Positions 49,630 to 58,346 of a stretch of 64,000 nt of DNA are shown here, one piece after another (position 1 is the stretch's first letter; each line of letters begins with the position of its first letter). The DNA is taken from the NCBI GenBank assembly GCA_902611475.1, contig CACLZW010000004.1, positions 1-64,000 of the forward strand, written 5' to 3'. A program made the position numbers and the translations under genes. A model generated the notes under the pieces. That model saw nothing but the letters and a program-made list of their open reading frames with translations, was not told where the DNA came from and made no database searches. Origin of the DNA: an uncultured Alphaproteobacteria bacterium (lineage in GTDB: Bacteria > Pseudomonadota > Alphaproteobacteria > Rhodobacterales > Rhodobacteraceae).

Positions 49630-50619
49630 TCAGCCACAATAAAAAAACTTTCTTGCGTCACTATACTTCATAAGCTCTAATCGACAATATTCATTCATCT
49701 CATTTTCTATAGACTGATCGTAAGAAATGATACCTTTATCATTTGATCTTAAAAATGATAATTCTTCGCTATTTGGATAATATTGGAGTAATTTATTGAA
49801 AAAACTTTTAGGAAATCTTAGCGATCCAAAAGAAACAGAATGGATGTTTTCCTCTTTGATTTCTTTAAAGATATTTGCAAATAACTCAGCGTATTGATCC
49901 TTCCAATTATTACAATATATTAATGGATCGAACCTCAATCCAATCCTCCATCCTTTATTTGCTAAGTATTTCATGTTTTTTATCCGGGCAGACACCGACG
50001 GAGCTTTTTTATCTAAAATCTGTGCTAGAGCCTCCGGCATAAGACTATACGCTACAATACAATTTGCTAGTGGATCATGCTTTCTGAATACCGTGTTATT
50101 AATACTTTTTGTCCTTATTTCGAATAGGGCCTTTTTATACCGACTAAAAAAGGGAATAAAATCATTTATGAAATTAGTTATTGGTTCCATAGCCAAAGAG
50201 TCGCAATCATAGCCCGTAAAAAACGTCACTTTTTTCTCTTTATGTCTTTTTATAGTCTTTACGATTTCATTCTGATAGTCATGAAAATTTACAAAGACTA
50301 GATAATTTGCTGAATTATACATGCCTTGTAAAAAACAATAAGAGCAATCGTATAAGCAGTTGTACATGTGGGAGAAATAATAATTGTCTTGATCTCCGAT
50401 ACCAAATCCCTTGGGGGCATCAAGAACAAATCCTTTTTGTTTTTTTGCAAGAATTAAAGCAGGGTTTGTTTTCTGAATCCTGAAATTCTGGTTTGATGGA
50501 TTAAATACCTCTCCAAATCTTTTGATACTTGTAACTTTTGCATGTCTAAACTTTGAGATAATTTCTTGCGCTTTTTTAGTGCCTATTATTTCATCTTCTA
50601 CGTAAATAGTGTCAACCAT
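49630..50619 (-). CDS. Radical SAM protein, spore photoproduct lyase (SplB)-like
   Basis: YYFSHMYNCLYDCSYCFLQGMYNSANYLVFVNF (CxxxCxxC radical SAM motif in SPL context), VAYSLMPEALAQILDKKAPSVSARI, FDPLIYCNNWKDQYAELF. Confidence 0.87.
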   Translation of the reverse strand: MVDTIYVEDEIIGTKKAQEIISKFRHAKVTSIKRFGEVFNPSNQNFRIQKTNPALILAKKQKGFVLDAPKGFGIGDQDNYYFSHMYNCLYDCSYCFLQGMYNSANYLVFVNFHDYQNEIVKTIKRHKEKKVTFFTGYDCDSLAMEPITNFINDFIPFFSRYKKALFEIRTKSINNTVFRKHDPLANCIVAYSLMPEALAQILDKKAPSVSARIKNMKYLANKGWRIGLRFDPLIYCNNWKDQYAELFANIFKEIKEENIHSVSFGSLRFPKSFFNKLLQYYPNSEELSFLRSNDKGIISYDQSIENEMNEYCRLELMKYSDARKFFYCG

Positions 50620-50622
50620 GGT

Positions 50623-51453
50623 TCATCTCAACAGATTATCTGAAAATTTTTTTAAAATTTGAGAAGCTGTCATCCTTTGTCCAATCTCCTCTAATGGATT
50701 TCTCAGCGGAAATCTAGCTTGCCATTGAGTCAAGTATTTTCGCAGAGTTACCTTTTGACTAAATGTAAATTTTTTCTGCAAACATATTTCATCAAAATAT
50801 TTTGGATCTCTAAGTTGTAGAAAGATAATTTTCTGTAAATCGAGTAAATTTTCCAAAACTTTCTCTATGAATTGAATTTTTTTGGAAACTAGAATTTCCA
50901 CCCTATGTCTGTCGATTTTAGATAAGTCTGTTCCGGGTGCATCTGAAATTATTTTCAATACAGATACAAGCTCATAGGGTGCAATTTTTTTTGCAAAGCT
51001 AAAGAAACCGTAACCCTCCATATCGTAAGCGCCATCACTTTCAAAAAGTTTTTCAGGTTTGTTGACCGATATCAAATTACAGCGTTCAATATTATTATTC
51101 TTAAAAGCGGAGGGTGAAGGATAATAGTTATCTTGAAAATCACTTGATGTTATTTTATCTATTTGGATCAGGTCTCCAACCTTAAAGTTTCTGCTCCCAA
51201 CTATTCCAAAATTTATCCAAATAGTATTATATGAGGCATCACTTTTTACATATAAGTAACTTGTAGCTGCAACCGCATTTAATTGTCCGATCCCCGAAAG
51301 AATAAGCCACATATCTAAATCTTTATTTTTATAAACCGGGAAAGGCGTAGTTTCTACCCTCTCCATGGCATAGTTTTTTATTATTTCCTCAGCTTCTCCT
51401 TTTAATGCAATCACCCACCTAACTGATACTCCTTCAAAATTTTTTTCAATCAC
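50623..51453 (-). CDS. Nucleosidase / phosphorylase-superfamily protein (MTA/SAH nucleosidase-like)
   Basis: LILSGIGQLNAVAATSYLY, INFGIVGSRNFKVGDLIQIDKI, YDMEGYGFFSFA; 1-nt overlap with upstream GT2 gene. Confidence 0.78.
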   Translation of the reverse strand: MIEKNFEGVSVRWVIALKGEAEEIIKNYAMERVETTPFPVYKNKDLDMWLILSGIGQLNAVAATSYLYVKSDASYNTIWINFGIVGSRNFKVGDLIQIDKITSSDFQDNYYPSPSAFKNNNIERCNLISVNKPEKLFESDGAYDMEGYGFFSFAKKIAPYELVSVLKIISDAPGTDLSKIDRHRVEILVSKKIQFIEKVLENLLDLQKIIFLQLRDPKYFDEICLQKKFTFSQKVTLRKYLTQWQARFPLRNPLEEIGQRMTASQILKKFSDNLLR

Positions 51454-52289
51454 TATTCTGCTTCCCAGTACTTTTGTTTTTCTAAATACTTATTGTAAGT
51501 AGATGTATTTGATCTCTTCTTCGCTCCTTGTATTAATATTTTAATTTTCTTTAGTAGCATACTCTTTGTTAACTGTCGCTGCCATTCATCCAAAACTGAC
51601 GACCTTAACAAGTTTTCTAACGCTTGAACTCTAAACCTATCCATGCCCCAGTACTTTTTTGATAATTGGTCATTATGCCCACCATTTTTAATTGTAAGTT
51701 TTTGATCAACAAAATTTACTGGATATTTACAGCAAAAACGCAACCAAAAATCATAATCTTCGCAAACGTCTAAAGACTCGTCGAAAAGTCCAATATCATC
51801 AAAAACTTTTTTTCTAATAAGTACACTACTTGGAGAAATACAACAAAGTGGCAAGCAATTTTCAAAAATAAAACCCCCTCGTTTTTTATGAATTTCCTTC
51901 TGATTTAAAAAAATCTTATTTCTATACCATATTTCGTCGGTGTGGGATAAATCCGCAGATAATTTATCTCTAGAAATACTCTTAACTTGTTCTTCAAGCT
52001 TGCGTTTGTGCCATTGATCGTCTGAGTCTAAAAAAGCGATCCAATTACCTGATGCCTCTCGTATTCCAAAATTTCTAGCTGCACTTACGCCCTGCTTTTT
52101 CTGGATTAAAATCTTTACAGACTTAAAGTGCTTAGCAACCATTTCCGTGGTGTTATCCTCAGAGTTATTATCTACCATAATGATCTCTAACGGTTGAAAA
52201 GTCTGACTTGAAATAGATTTAATTGCCTCTAGTACAAAATCTACTCTATTGAATGTAGGAATTACTACCGAAACGTTAAACCCTTCCAT
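51453..52289 (-). CDS. Glycosyltransferase family 2
   Basis: VSVVIPTFNRVDFVLEAIKSISSQTFQPLEIIMVDNNSEDNT, GVSAARNFGIREASGNWIAFLDSDDQWHKRKLEEQ. Start MEGFNV at 52289. Confidence 0.93.
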   Translation of the reverse strand: MEGFNVSVVIPTFNRVDFVLEAIKSISSQTFQPLEIIMVDNNSEDNTTEMVAKHFKSVKILIQKKQGVSAARNFGIREASGNWIAFLDSDDQWHKRKLEEQVKSISRDKLSADLSHTDEIWYRNKIFLNQKEIHKKRGGFIFENCLPLCCISPSSVLIRKKVFDDIGLFDESLDVCEDYDFWLRFCCKYPVNFVDQKLTIKNGGHNDQLSKKYWGMDRFRVQALENLLRSSVLDEWQRQLTKSMLLKKIKILIQGAKKRSNTSTYNKYLEKQKYWEAE

Positions 52290-52407
52290 AAGCCAAGATA
52301 CCTCTTTACAGGAGTCTAATATAACGTATCTATTAAACCATATTATTTTTATTAAAAGTAATTTTGCAATACATTCGCTCACTAATATCTTACTGAAAGG
52401 GAGAAAT

Positions 52408-53070
52408 TTGAAACGATTTTTGGCTTACATTTCCCTGGCTATAATTTTTTCATTGGTTCTTTATTCTTTTGACGGGTTGTCTTTAAAACATTTTCTGGAT
52501 GCTAAACTGGAAATTGAAGAAACATGCTCCTCATATCCAGTTATATGCAGAGGTTTCTTTTGTATTCTTTACGTAATTATAGTCTCTGCTTCCATACCAT
52601 TAGCAACAATTCTTTCCATATTTTCAGGAATACTATTCGGCGTTTTTCAGGGAACTTTATTATCAACTTTATCTGCCACGTTTGGAGCGCTATTCAGTTT
52701 TATCTTGGTACGCTACTTCCTAAAAAGTTTTTTGCATAATCAAAGGACAGCTTCTTTTGATGCGTTTCAGAAAATGTTTATCAAAAATGGTATATTCTAT
52801 TTGTTTGCGATTAGAATGATACCGGCGTTTCCATTTTATCTAGTTAATATCTTTATGGCCTTTACCCCAATAAAGGTCTTTCCATATAGCATCGTAACTT
52901 TGATAGGTATCACTCCGATGACTATAATCTATGTTTACTTTGGCTCTCAAATTAACAAGATAAATCATATTGCTGAAATATTATCTCCAAAAATATTAAT
53001 CATTTTTTGCCTTATAGGCCTGACCCCTCTTATTTTGCGTTATGTCTTTAACTATTTTTTTAGGAAGTAA
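52408..53070 (+). CDS. TVP38/TMEM64 (VTT domain) membrane protein
   Basis: SASIPLATILSIFSGILFGVFQGTLLSTLSATFGALFSFILVRYFL, IRMIPAFPFYLVNIFMAFTPIKVFPYSIVTLIGITPMTIIYVYFGSQ. Probable TTG start at 52408. Confidence 0.87.
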   Translation: MKRFLAYISLAIIFSLVLYSFDGLSLKHFLDAKLEIEETCSSYPVICRGFFCILYVIIVSASIPLATILSIFSGILFGVFQGTLLSTLSATFGALFSFILVRYFLKSFLHNQRTASFDAFQKMFIKNGIFYLFAIRMIPAFPFYLVNIFMAFTPIKVFPYSIVTLIGITPMTIIYVYFGSQINKINHIAEILSPKILIIFCLIGLTPLILRYVFNYFFRK

Positions 53071-53131
53071 AAATTACTTTGCTTAGCAAATCTTTTTATT
53101 GGACAATGCTGTATGAGTGATTTGTGCTGCA

Positions 53132-54490
53132 ATGGAAATTAGAGAACCTGAGAGATTAACCCCTGTTGTGGGTGAAGCAGATGTGATCGTTGTTGGTTCG
53201 GGCCCAGGGGGACTATCCGCAGCAATTGCGGCGGCTAGAGCTGGTGTGAACGTCATACTTATTGAGCGTTTTGGGTGCTTTGGGGGCAACATAACGTCCG
53301 TTGGCGTGGAGGGCTTCGCTTGGTATCGCCATGAGAAAACCATAGAAGCTGGTGGACTAGCTTTTGAATATGAACAAAGAGCGATAGAAAGTAATGCAGC
53401 AGTTCCTGAGTCGCAATCGAAAAGTTATGAACTTGATAGTGAGGGTTTTAAGGTGGTAGCAGATAACCTTGTTTTAAAAGCAGGTGTTAGGCCAATGCTA
53501 CATCGCGCCTTTTGTGCTCCTATTTTAGATGGTGACGAAATAAAAGGAGTGATTACGGAATCTAAAGCCGGCAGGGAAGCAATTATTGGCAAAATTATTA
53601 TTGACGCAACTGGTGATGCCGACGTAGCTAGGCGTAGTGGAGTAAAAGTCTTCAAAAATAAAAAAGAGGACATGATATCTGCCTCCGTTATGTTTCATAT
53701 GTCTGGTGTAAATAAAGAAGAGTTTATGAATGAAATAGAGCGTGATCCACAAAAATATAGCGACTGGAGTGACAAGAATTGGCAGGTGCAAACTTCTGGG
53801 AAAGAGGATGACATGTTTTCACCTTTTCTTCGCAAACCATTTGAAAAGGCAAAAGATTCTGGCTTGATTGATAGTGACTTGCAAACAATTTCCGGAACGT
53901 GGGGCGCAATACATGACTCAGGTGAACTTACATACTTAAATCTGGTTCATCTTAACGGGATAGATGGCACTGATCCCGAAAGTTTAACCAAGGGTGAAAT
54001 AGAGGGGAGAAAAGCAGCTTTAGAAGCCATAGCTGCTTTGAAAGAATATATGCCTGGATGTTCGGCTGGCAAGTTACGAAACTTTGGAATGACAATTGGT
54101 ATTAGAGATACGTATAAAATAGATTCTGTATATAACCTCTCAGATGAAGATGTCAAAAATGAGTGCAGGTTTGAAGACAGTGTTGGAATATACCCTGAGT
54201 TCATAGACGGTTTCGGAGTTCTAGTGCTGCCCACCACGGGTAGGTATATGCATATTCCATATCGATCTTTGCTTCCCAAAAATATTAAAGGACTACTGGT
54301 TGTTGGAAGAGCTATAGGGGGAAGTAATATCGCACATGCTGCAACTAGAAATATGGCCTGCTGCACAGTTACCGGTCAAGGAGCAGGAGTAGCCGCTGCC
54401 GAGACGATAAAGAATAAAACATCCCTGAATAGCGTGAATATGTCAAATGTTCAAAAACTTCTTAGTAACCAGAATGTAAGGGTTTTTTAA
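53132..54490 (+). CDS. FAD-dependent oxidoreductase (FAD_oxidored family)
   Basis: EADVIVVGSGPGGLSAAIAAARAGVNVILIERFGCFGGN, IIDATGDADVARRSGV, HIPYRSLLPKNIKGLLVVGRAIGGS, GQGAGVAAAE. Confidence 0.92.
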   Translation: MEIREPERLTPVVGEADVIVVGSGPGGLSAAIAAARAGVNVILIERFGCFGGNITSVGVEGFAWYRHEKTIEAGGLAFEYEQRAIESNAAVPESQSKSYELDSEGFKVVADNLVLKAGVRPMLHRAFCAPILDGDEIKGVITESKAGREAIIGKIIIDATGDADVARRSGVKVFKNKKEDMISASVMFHMSGVNKEEFMNEIERDPQKYSDWSDKNWQVQTSGKEDDMFSPFLRKPFEKAKDSGLIDSDLQTISGTWGAIHDSGELTYLNLVHLNGIDGTDPESLTKGEIEGRKAALEAIAALKEYMPGCSAGKLRNFGMTIGIRDTYKIDSVYNLSDEDVKNECRFEDSVGIYPEFIDGFGVLVLPTTGRYMHIPYRSLLPKNIKGLLVVGRAIGGSNIAHAATRNMACCTVTGQGAGVAAAETIKNKTSLNSVNMSNVQKLLSNQNVRVF

Positions 54491-56500
54491 TTGGGAAAAG
54501 AATCAATAAAAAAAAAGCTCTTTAAAGTTAAGGAGATTGAACATCTCACAATAGAAATGCCAGACGGAATTAAACTTTCAGCTAAAGTTTGGAAGCCTAT
54601 TAGTAAAAAATCTGAAAGATTTCCAGTAGTCTTAGAATATATCCCTTATCGAAAAAGAGATGGAACTCACGTTAGAGACGCATTAACCCACCCCTACTTT
54701 TGTGAAAGAGGTTATGTATGTATGCGTGTTGATCTAAGAGGTAATGGAGATAGCGAAGGACTTCTTTTCGATGAGTATACAGAGACTGAATTAAGTGATG
54801 CAGAACATATAATTGATTGGGCCAGCAAACAGTCATGGAGCAATGGTAATATTGGAATGATGGGAATCAGTTGGGGTGGTTTTAACAGCCTACAGGTTGC
54901 TTTTCGAAGGCCAAAGGCTTTAAAAGCAATTATAACTTTATGTTCAACAGTAGATAGATATACCGAGGACATTCATTATAAGGGTGGTTGTTTGTTAAAT
55001 GAAAACTTAGGATGGGGCGCTACAATGCTTTCATATTCTTCACGGCCACCTGATCCACAAATTGTTGGAAAGAAATGGAAAAAGATGTGGCTAGAGCGTT
55101 TGAAAAACCAACCACATCTTTCGGATATTTGGTTAAAGCATCAGAAGAGAGATAAGTATTGGAAACATGGATCTGTATGTGAAGATTATTCTAAGCTTGA
55201 AACTCCAATCCTAGCTATTGGAGGATGGGGAGACGCCTATAAAAATGCTGTTCCAGAACTTGTGAAAAATGCAAAAGCTAAAGGGATCATCGGGCCTTGG
55301 GTACATAAATATCCTCACTTTGCTGTACCAAAACCCCAGATAGGCTTTTTACAAGAAGCCATCCGATGGTGGGATAAATGGCTCAAAGAAATTGATAATG
55401 GATGTGAAACAGATCCTGACTATAGAGTATATGTAATGAAAGGTGAGCCCCCTAAAAGTAGTTATAATTTTAGAGATGGATATTGGATTAAAGAGGATGT
55501 TTGGCCAAGTAAAGCAAGCAAAAATAAAAAGCTTTTTTTAAGACGTAATAATGTACTTTCTTTAAGCAACAGAAAAAATAAATCTCATTTGGGAGTAATT
55601 GATAGTCCTCAGCATTGTGGGCTAAAAGGTGGCGAATATTGTGCTATTTGGTTAGGCCCAGAGCTTCCAGGGGACCAGCGTTTTGACGACGCTTTTTCAC
55701 TTTGCTTTGATACAAAGGCCTTGAACCTTAAAGAGGATATAGTTGGGTCTCCTGAGTTAACAGTAACGCTCGAAGCAACCTCACCTAACGCGCAACTGGC
55801 TGTCCGATTATGCGATGTTTATCCTGATGGTAAGTCGAGTAGAATAACATATGGTATTTTAAACCTAAGGTTCCGTGACTCGTTTGATAGTCCGAAAGAT
55901 ATCCCAATAGCAAAAGAGTTTACTGTCAAGGTAACGCTAGATCACATTGCATATAAATTACCTAATGGAAATAAACTTCGCCTTTCCCTAGCGAATGCTT
56001 ACTGGCCTTTGGTTTGGCCAGTGTATAATCCTGCTAAACTAGTGGTCAAAGACGGTTATTTGTCATTGCCATTAAGACAGGGGACAAACTTAGACGAATG
56101 GGTTTTTCCTGAGTCTGTGGCTTCCAAACCGTGGCTAGGCAAAGAAATTAGAAGCCCACACAATAAAAGGCAAATACTATTTGATGAGGCTACCGATGAG
56201 GTGTTCTTGGAAATTGAAGATGACTTTGGTAGTTATAAAGATCTTCAGAATAAGTTAGTCATAAGTAGCTCAGCACGAGAAAAATGGTCAATACATCCAA
56301 ATGATCCTCTTTCGGCCAAAGGAGAAACCCATTGGACAGAAGAACGCTCTAGAGAAGGATGGTCTATTAGAACCGACACTTTTTCTAGCATGACATCAGA
56401 CAAGTCATATTTTTATCTTAAGGCAAGAGTGGAAGCTTATGAAAGAGAAAAGCTCATTTTTAAGAAAAGAATGGAGAGTAAGATAAAAAGAATTCTTTAG
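54491..56500 (+). CDS. CocE/NonD family hydrolase (X-Pro dipeptidyl-peptidase-like)
   Basis: DGIKLSAKVWKP, VVLEYIPYRKRDGT, RVDLRGNGDSEGLLFDEYT, IGMMGISWGGFNSLQVAFRRPKALKAII, IGPWVHKYPHFA. Confidence 0.93.
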   Translation: MGKESIKKKLFKVKEIEHLTIEMPDGIKLSAKVWKPISKKSERFPVVLEYIPYRKRDGTHVRDALTHPYFCERGYVCMRVDLRGNGDSEGLLFDEYTETELSDAEHIIDWASKQSWSNGNIGMMGISWGGFNSLQVAFRRPKALKAIITLCSTVDRYTEDIHYKGGCLLNENLGWGATMLSYSSRPPDPQIVGKKWKKMWLERLKNQPHLSDIWLKHQKRDKYWKHGSVCEDYSKLETPILAIGGWGDAYKNAVPELVKNAKAKGIIGPWVHKYPHFAVPKPQIGFLQEAIRWWDKWLKEIDNGCETDPDYRVYVMKGEPPKSSYNFRDGYWIKEDVWPSKASKNKKLFLRRNNVLSLSNRKNKSHLGVIDSPQHCGLKGGEYCAIWLGPELPGDQRFDDAFSLCFDTKALNLKEDIVGSPELTVTLEATSPNAQLAVRLCDVYPDGKSSRITYGILNLRFRDSFDSPKDIPIAKEFTVKVTLDHIAYKLPNGNKLRLSLANAYWPLVWPVYNPAKLVVKDGYLSLPLRQGTNLDEWVFPESVASKPWLGKEIRSPHNKRQILFDEATDEVFLEIEDDFGSYKDLQNKLVISSSAREKWSIHPNDPLSAKGETHWTEERSREGWSIRTDTFSSMTSDKSYFYLKARVEAYEREKLIFKKRMESKIKRIL

Positions 56501-57753
56501 TTCGTACTAATTTCATTGATAGCTTTCATAAACTCTACCACTTCAGCCTTTGTATTATAATGACATATTGAAAATCTGATGCAGTCTTTTTGATTTAAAG
56601 GCCTGAGTATATTCCCACAGTAATGATCATCTTTTCTGATGTGTACGCGTATTTTACGCTGTCTAAGTTCCTCAACTATTATCCTTGAAGGCTTGTTTTT
56701 ATGAAAAAATGACACTACTCCCTCTCGAGACGTAGAAGCTGAGTTACCAATAATCCGAATTTTTTTATTGTTTCTTAACCCAACAATATCTTCAGTACCA
56801 TTTATTACTAAATCTACTAACTCTTGTTCATGCGATTTTATAGCTATAGAAGAAGCCTCTAGCCTTTCTCTAATATTTTCGCTTTTCGTAAAATTACTGC
56901 CAAGCCAGTCCAGATAATCTACTACATCTGAAAAAGTTGCGTAACTACCAGCATCTCGCGTACCTAATTCCCAGTTTTGGAACGGGCCATCTTCCAATTG
57001 CTCCTTATTCAAAGTGCATAATCTTTCAGAAGCCCATGCTACCCCATACCCATGTCGAGAAAACATTTTATATGGAGAAACCACATACCCATCTATGTCA
57101 TATTTCTGAACGTCTATGGCCCCATGACTAGAGTGCTGAATACCATCAACGATAATAATGCAGTCAGGTGTCACATTCCTAACTTCTTTAGTTATTTTTT
57201 CTAAATCAACGGTCATTCCGGTCACAGGAGATGTGTGAACAATAGAAACAACACGAACATCACTGGTTAATTTTTTTATATAAGCTTGTTCATCTACCGA
57301 ACCGGAGTCGTCATTATGTTCGACTATAATGTGACTTCTTTGAGTATTTTTTGCCCACTTTTTCATTGCACTCATAGAAGCCGGATGCTCTAGCGTGGAG
57401 CTTAACATAGCGCCTCCCTCCGGTAACTCTAGCGCCGCTGTTCGTATAAGCCGAAAAAGTAGCTCTGTACCACTTTCACCAACAATAACGTCACCTCGAT
57501 CTGCATTAAAGAAAAGTCGCATTTTAGCTTTTCCATTTTCAATCGACTTAACAAGAGATTTGGAAGCGTCGTTTTCTCTTCCCTGGTTGTCTGGATACGA
57601 AGCATAAAGAGCAGATGTTTCAACAACTGATTTTAGTCTTAGGGAACCTCCAGCATTTTCAAAAAAAATACGCTCCCCCTCAAAAGGACAAGTTTCCACA
57701 TGCATAAATTTTTTCCTTACAGACTCAATAAGTCCTTGTCTTTGCTCAATCAC
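56497..57753 (-). CDS. Class V aminotransferase / cysteine desulfurase-like protein
   Basis: FFENAGGSLRLKSVVE, SSTLEHPASMSAMKKWA, SIVHTSPVTGMTVDLEKI, IIVDGIQHSSHGAIDVQKYDIDGYVVSPYKMFSRHGYGVAWAS. Confidence 0.9.
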   Translation of the reverse strand: MIEQRQGLIESVRKKFMHVETCPFEGERIFFENAGGSLRLKSVVETSALYASYPDNQGRENDASKSLVKSIENGKAKMRLFFNADRGDVIVGESGTELLFRLIRTAALELPEGGAMLSSTLEHPASMSAMKKWAKNTQRSHIIVEHNDDSGSVDEQAYIKKLTSDVRVVSIVHTSPVTGMTVDLEKITKEVRNVTPDCIIIVDGIQHSSHGAIDVQKYDIDGYVVSPYKMFSRHGYGVAWASERLCTLNKEQLEDGPFQNWELGTRDAGSYATFSDVVDYLDWLGSNFTKSENIRERLEASSIAIKSHEQELVDLVINGTEDIVGLRNNKKIRIIGNSASTSREGVVSFFHKNKPSRIIVEELRQRKIRVHIRKDDHYCGNILRPLNQKDCIRFSICHYNTKAEVVEFMKAINEISTN

Positions 57754-57818
57754 CCTGAAACACCTTTTTGTGCGACTAGTGATAAGATATAAATGTAATT
57801 TTGAAAAGATAAAGTCGT

Positions 57819-58280
57819 TTATTTAGATTTATTAATATCTTCAAGCTGTTGAACAAAACTACCAAAAAAATTTTTCGATAATTTTTTCGCTGTACTTTGG
57901 ATTAAGCGTGACCCAAGTTGTGCAATCTTTCCTTTTACCTGGGCACTGACTTCATAAGACAAAGTAGTCGAGGACGTATCTTTAGCTTCTACCAGCTTTA
58001 CCTTCGCTGACCCGCTTGCGGCACCAGCAATCCCGCCTTTACCACTTCCCGTTATAGTATATCCATTAGGCGGATCGATATCGCTTAAAGTAATACTGCC
58101 TGTAAAACGAGTAGACATAGGTCCTATCTTAAGCTTTACTTCTGCGGCCAATTCAGTTTCACTACGCCTTTCTAACTTTTCGCACCACGGTATGGACTTC
58201 TTAAGAAACTCCTCATCATTAAGCGCTGCCCAAACTCTTTCCTTTGGAAGAGGTAGTTCGTAGCTATCTTTAATTTCCAT
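57819..58280 (-). CDS. coxG: CoxG family protein (SRPBCC)
   Basis: SYELPLPKERVWAALNDEEFLKKSIPWCEKLE, GSITLSDIDPPNGYTITGSGKGGIAGAASGSAKVKL, KGKIAQLGSRLIQSTAKKLSKNFF. Confidence 0.93.
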   Translation of the reverse strand: MEIKDSYELPLPKERVWAALNDEEFLKKSIPWCEKLERRSETELAAEVKLKIGPMSTRFTGSITLSDIDPPNGYTITGSGKGGIAGAASGSAKVKLVEAKDTSSTTLSYEVSAQVKGKIAQLGSRLIQSTAKKLSKNFFGSFVQQLEDINKSK

Positions 58281-58346
58281 TCAATAAACCTCTGTCCAGG
58301 CTGGTAATTACAACCACCAAAAGTTAGTTATCCCAGATTAATGGAT

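Noticed and set aside
49630-49632. UGA between SplB-like and SDR genes as a selenocysteine codon
   Set aside because: The AGGAG-AUU arrangement explains the SDR start more simply, and I see no SECIS-like hairpin or sec genes in the window. Retained only as a low-interest alternative.
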